Of a stretch of 64,000 nucleotides of DNA, positions 60,690 through 64,000 are shown piece after piece. Within the stretch, counting starts at the first letter, position 1. Each line of letters starts with the position of its first letter. Source of the DNA: Pterois miles (lineage: Eukaryota > Chordata > Actinopteri > Perciformes > Scorpaenidae); NCBI GenBank assembly GCA_947000775.1, contig CAMQGK010000327.1, positions 18,238,501 through 18,302,500 on the forward strand. Reading direction: 5' to 3'. The notes under the pieces were generated by a model that had not been told where the DNA came from, did no database searches, and saw only the letters and a list, made by a program, of their open reading frames with translations. The position numbers were made by a program, and so were the translations under genes.

Positions 60690-61245
60690 TGGGGTTAGAG
60701 AAGTGAAGCTAAAACTGGAATGTCTTAAACCTGCATTATTTCTAATATCCAGCAGGGGGCGACTCCTCTGGTTGCAAAAAGAAGTCTGATTGTATAGAAA
60801 TCTATGAGAAAATGAACCAGCTTCTCACTTGATTTATTACCTCAGTAAACATTTTAAACATGAGTTTATGGTCTCAATCACTAGTTTCAAGTCTTCTTCA
60901 ATACAACATGATGTTCATTTAGTAAATTATGGTCCCATTTAGAGTCAAATAGACTATAAAGCAGGGTATGCTTTAGGGTGTGGCTACCTTGGGATTGACA
61001 AGTCATTGTCCAATTTGGGAGTTGTTTCACCATTTCACGGTTTTCAGTTTATTATAGTTAATTATAACCTTTTTTGGTTGCTTAAAAACATTGTTCAGTT
61101 GTACTTAGCTCCACCCTCTCGTGTCACTTCTAGTTGCAAATAACCAAGCTGGTGACGGTCAAAATGCTGAACTCAAGGCTTCAAAATGCTAGCCCACAAA
61201 TCAGTGGGTGATTGTCCACCTCTTATATACAGTCTATGTCAATGA
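60690..61245 (+). repeat. Dispersed repeat family A, copy 5 (most complete)
   Basis: It runs from TCTGGGGTTAGAGAAGTGAA through CCTGCATTATTTCTAATATC, TCCCATTTAGAGTCAAATAG and GGTGTGGCTACCTTGGGATT to CCACCTCTTATATACAGTCT. This copy helps define the right end of the family. In snap91 intron 1. Confidence 0.75.
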
Positions 61246-62593
61246 TCTTTGGCAATCAATTTGTGAAAATCGGGCTACAGGAAGCTAATTAGTAGCCCTC
61301 AACCTTTTTTATTATTGTGATATTGTGGATGACATAATAACATTTGAGAAGCAATAGGATTGGTTTGGATGATAACACTCAGGACAATAGTACAAGAGAG
61401 TAGTGGTGAAGAAATTCTTAGTCGACTAACTCTACTTTTTTATCGACTAATCAGTTAGTTGATTTAATCATCAGATCGGTAAAACTGAGTTCCTCCACAA
61501 AGAATCACACAAAAGCATCACTTTATAGCTTGTGTTTATCAGAGATGTGCTCATAAGCTTCTTGAAAATATGTCAAAGAACATAAAAAATGATTAATAAT
61601 GATTAAATCTTAGACGCCTATGACCAAAACTACAGATTAGTCGACTAATTGACTAAGAGGATGCCGCCTCAGTAGAGACCACAGAAGAAGAAAAGATGGA
61701 GAAACTTTGAACTTGATCCTTACAGATACACGATGCACTAATATACTGTATTTGACAGATTTTGTGTAATTATATGAACAGCAGGTTGCAGATGACTCGT
61801 TGACACCAGACATGCACTGTTGCACCACTTGATGAGAGCCATCCTGGTGTCGTATCTTCATCATTTCTTTAGTAGAAGATCTAAAGAAATGTCAGCAAGT
61901 ACACGTTGGCAATCTCAAACCCAGTGGGAGAAATCAATCCGCCTGTCTGTTCGTGCCCAGACTAAAAAAATAAAAGTGAATGATGAACTGCATTAAATTG
62001 TAACACAACAAAGTGGAGAGCTCGCCCGCTTGCCAAAAGTTGTCAGCACTTTTGTTGAGTGCAGAGGAAGCACTGCCCTCCACATATCGCACTCTAAGTC
62101 ACCTGCTTTCACTCATAGTGTTGCACTTTGTGTAGTATACTTAAAGCAAGAATATGTAACTTTCAAATGAAGCAATAACATGTTGAGTCCATGAGCAAAA
62201 AGACACACTCATTGCTCATTCACTTACTTTCAGAGGTTTTGCGTCTACAGTGTTAAGGACTTTACACACCGAAGTCATGACGAATAAACAACACAAAAAT
62301 GTGAAATACTGTTCCGTGCAACATGATTGATGGATGCCTTTTTTGTAGCATAATATTCATGTTCTGTGTGAAAGAATTTGTGCCAAAAACACTTAAAAAT
62401 ATATTGATGTGCAAATTAATTGCACTTGGCCTGGTGTGGCCAGTAGCGTTAACTTTAAAATATACGGCTGTATAATTGATATTGTGGTCACAGTGGCTGC
62501 CGTTCAGCAAAAGTTATGGTCGTCTTGCTTTAAAGCTAACTGCGGACATAAAAACTCTAACTATTAATTTTACCTGATTACCATCTTGGTTAC

Positions 62594-62800
62594 CACTGCA
62601 GTGATTAACATTGTCGCCTCACAGTAAGAGGGTTCTGGGTTCAAACCTGTTGGCTGGTTTGGGCCCCTCTGTGCGGAGTTTGCATCTTCTCCTTCACGTT
62701 AGCGTGGATTTTCTTGGGGTTCTTCGGCTTCCTGTTCAGGGTGTACCCTGCCTCTCACCCAATGTTAGCAGTTACACATAACTGGTGGATGGATTATTAC
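62594..62800 (+). repeat. Dispersed teleost repeat fragment, plus orientation
   Basis: Contains CACTGCAGTGATTAACATTG, TGTGCGGAGTTTGCATCTTC, CTTCCTGTTCAGGGTGTACC and CTCACCCAATGTTAGC, the same element as 22980-23250 with different parts preserved. Confidence 0.65.
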
Positions 62801-62881
62801 CATCTTTGATCCAAATTACTGTACCATGTATGCAGTAAATTGTAAGAATTCAGATTTTCTTTGGTTATTTGGTCGGTAAGT

Positions 62882-63200
62882 CGAAAGAAAGAAAGATATT
62901 CCTTTATTAGTCCCACAGTGGGGAAATTCAGTTTTACACTCAGGGTTAACCCAACCCTAACCCTAACCCTGTTCACACAGTACATAGCATCAATGGAGAG
63001 ATGTCAGAGTGATGGGGCTGCTCCTGACAAGCGCCCAGAGCAGTTGGGGGTTCGGTGCCTTGCTCAGGGGCACCTAGGCAGTGCCCAAGAGGTAAACTGG
63101 CACCTTTCCAGCAACCAGTTGGTCTTGGTCCATGGGGGTCTTGAACCCATGACTTCCGCATCCTAACCCAAGTCCTTACAGACTGAGCTACTGCCGCCCC
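62882..63200 (-). mobile_element. tRNA-derived SINE, minus orientation
   Basis: On the minus strand the head reads GGCAGTAGCTCAGTCTGTAA (A-box-like) and then GGGTTCAAGACCC (B-box-like). The body runs leftwards to a tail with CTAATAAAGGAATATC followed by a short TTTC repeat. This is the layout of teleost tRNA-headed SINEs. The body is interrupted by a short telomere-like CCCTAA run at about 62946-62971. It ends about 10 bp from the tRNA-Glu gene. Confidence 0.7.
62946..62971 (+). repeat. Short telomere-like (CCCTAA)n run
   Basis: About four CCCTAA-type units lie inside the SINE body (TTAACCCAACCCTAACCCTAA then CCCTG). The length is too short to be a chromosome end, so it is an interstitial telomere-like run or chance expansion. 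Confidence 0.6.
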
Positions 63201-63210
63201 CAAAACAACA

Positions 63211-63282
63211 TTCCCTGACCGGGAATCGAACCCGGGCCGCGGCGGTGAGAGCGCCGAATCCTAACCACTAGACCACCAGGGA
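63211..63282 (-). tRNA. tRNA-Glu (anticodon CTC)
   Basis: The reverse complement is a full 72-nt tRNA-Glu, starting TCCCTGGTGGTCTAGTGG and ending GGGTTCGATTCCCGGTC plus AGGGAA. Anticodon CTC is at 63249-63247 in the loop CTCTCAC. The acceptor stem pairs fully, and the A box and the B box (GGTTCGATTCC) are intact. From memory it matches the vertebrate consensus without a change. A run of four T on the transcribed strand (63202-63205) can end Pol III transcription. It lies in snap91 intron 1, antisense. Confidence 0.95.
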
Positions 63283-63301
63283 GGGGTACATAAAGTATGC
63301 T

Positions 63302-63372
63302 TGCATTGGCCGGGAATCGAACCCGGGCCTCCCGCGTGGTAGGTGAGAATTCTACCACTGAACCACCAATTA
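63302..63372 (-). pseudogene. tRNA-Gly-derived locus with altered anticodon (ACC), probable pseudogene
   Basis: The 71-nt reverse complement follows tRNA-Gly(GCC) closely over the D arm, T arm and 3' acceptor strand (CCAATGCA). The first two 5' bases are T-A instead of G-C and cannot pair with the 3' strand. The anticodon stem has one A:C mismatch, and the loop reads CTACCAC, giving anticodon ACC at 63340-63338 rather than GCC. No run of four T follows before the next tRNA. The B box is intact, so it could still be transcribed. Confidence 0.75.
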
Positions 63373-64000
63373 AAAGGAAAGACCTTCACTTAAAACAGAG
63401 CATAGGTTTGTTTCGTTACTGTAATGAAGCGCTTGATAAGTAAAAGGCCCGCTGCAATATGTGAAAGGTGAATTAACATCACATTGGAGGAGCTGCCTCA
63501 GGGATATTGTCTGACTGATTATATTCAATTTCAACTACAGCTGACATTTACCCAACATGCTCCTCAGGGCTACTCATGTCCAGTTCTTTTTCTTCTGTGA
63601 CCACTAACAGAAATATTCATCTACACCGTCGGTGAAACCTGTTGAACATCTACAATATCAACAACCTCACTGTCTTCACCACACCTATGCTACTCTGTGT
63701 CACTGCCACCATTCCTTCAAAAAAACACTATTAACTACATTATTCATTAAAATCCTCGTGTAAATCATAAATGTGTTTACTTCTGAAAATATCTTGTGTT
63801 ATACAGTATCCATATTGATAAATCTGCTTTACAAATCATCATATTTTCCTCAATTAACTAATCCACTGATATAATTAGTCCTCATGATAATTAACCTGTT
63901 TTTCCTCTTCAAAGATCTCCCCATCATGCTGCTGCAGTCTGTCAACCACACAGTCACACGTATTTAGTGCATTTGGCTCCTGGACATCCAAGATTTACAT

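Larger units (their letters stand above)
58545..64000 (+). other. snap91: snap91 intron 1 (incomplete)
   Basis: All 5.4 kb to the window end lie downstream of the first snap91 donor without a recognisable second exon. It holds two SINEs, one family A copy, a fragment with TTAGTCGACTAA phrases (about 61394-61650), the SINE-like fragment at 62594-62800 and the two tRNA loci. Confidence 0.7.

Noticed and set aside
62946..62971. A chromosome end or large interstitial telomere block
   Set aside because: Only about four CCCTAA-type units are present, inside a SINE.

Overview
The window is vertebrate nuclear DNA, almost certainly from a ray-finned (teleost, probably percomorph) fish. Its genes are split into short exons with consensus splice sites. 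The spaces between exons hold long (AT)n, (CT)n and (GT)n tracts, tRNA-derived SINEs and small non-autonomous DNA transposons of types common in teleosts. It is not prokaryotic, and I found no operon, CRISPR array or phage.

Three protein genes can be read. (1) ube3d lies on the minus strand, with ATG at 15894 and stop at 885. Ten coding exons join in frame to 418 codons plus a stop. The product is the HECT-like, E2-binding E3 ubiquitin ligase of the UBE3D/IPA1 family. (2) dop1a (DOPEY1) lies on the plus strand, with ATG at 19105 and stop at 54912. Thirty-six coding exons join in frame to 2485 codons plus a stop. The product is the DOP1 membrane-trafficking scaffold that works with MON2. (3) snap91 (AP180) starts at 58415 on the plus strand. 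Only its first coding exon is present, and the rest of the window (58545-64000) is its first intron. Within that intron, on the minus strand, sit one intact tRNA-Glu(CTC) gene and one damaged tRNA-Gly.

ube3d and dop1a are head-to-head, as in mammals, with about 3.2 kb between their start codons. The dop1a 5' UTR is probably split, with a donor at 17154/17155 and an acceptor at 19046/19047. dop1a and snap91 are tandem, 3.5 kb apart. In mammals PGM3, RWDD2A, ME1 and PRSS35 lie between them, so this interval has been rearranged.

Most non-coding sequence is mobile-element debris. I defined several families by comparing copies inside the window: TTAA-flanked MITEs, one of which carries a long internal hairpin; TAGGGCTGTCAA-ended hAT-like elements, whose three main copies each keep a perfect DR1 nuclear-receptor site; a TA-flanked MITE with 27-bp inverted repeats; a decayed Tc1-like element; and two unnamed dispersed families.

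The points most worth checking are a REST/RE1-like element about 1 kb upstream of the snap91 ATG, a GC-AG intron in ube3d, the DR1 sites in the hAT-like copies, the hairpin MITE, the anticodon-mutated tRNA-Gly and the changed gene order. I saw no credible new multi-gene system.
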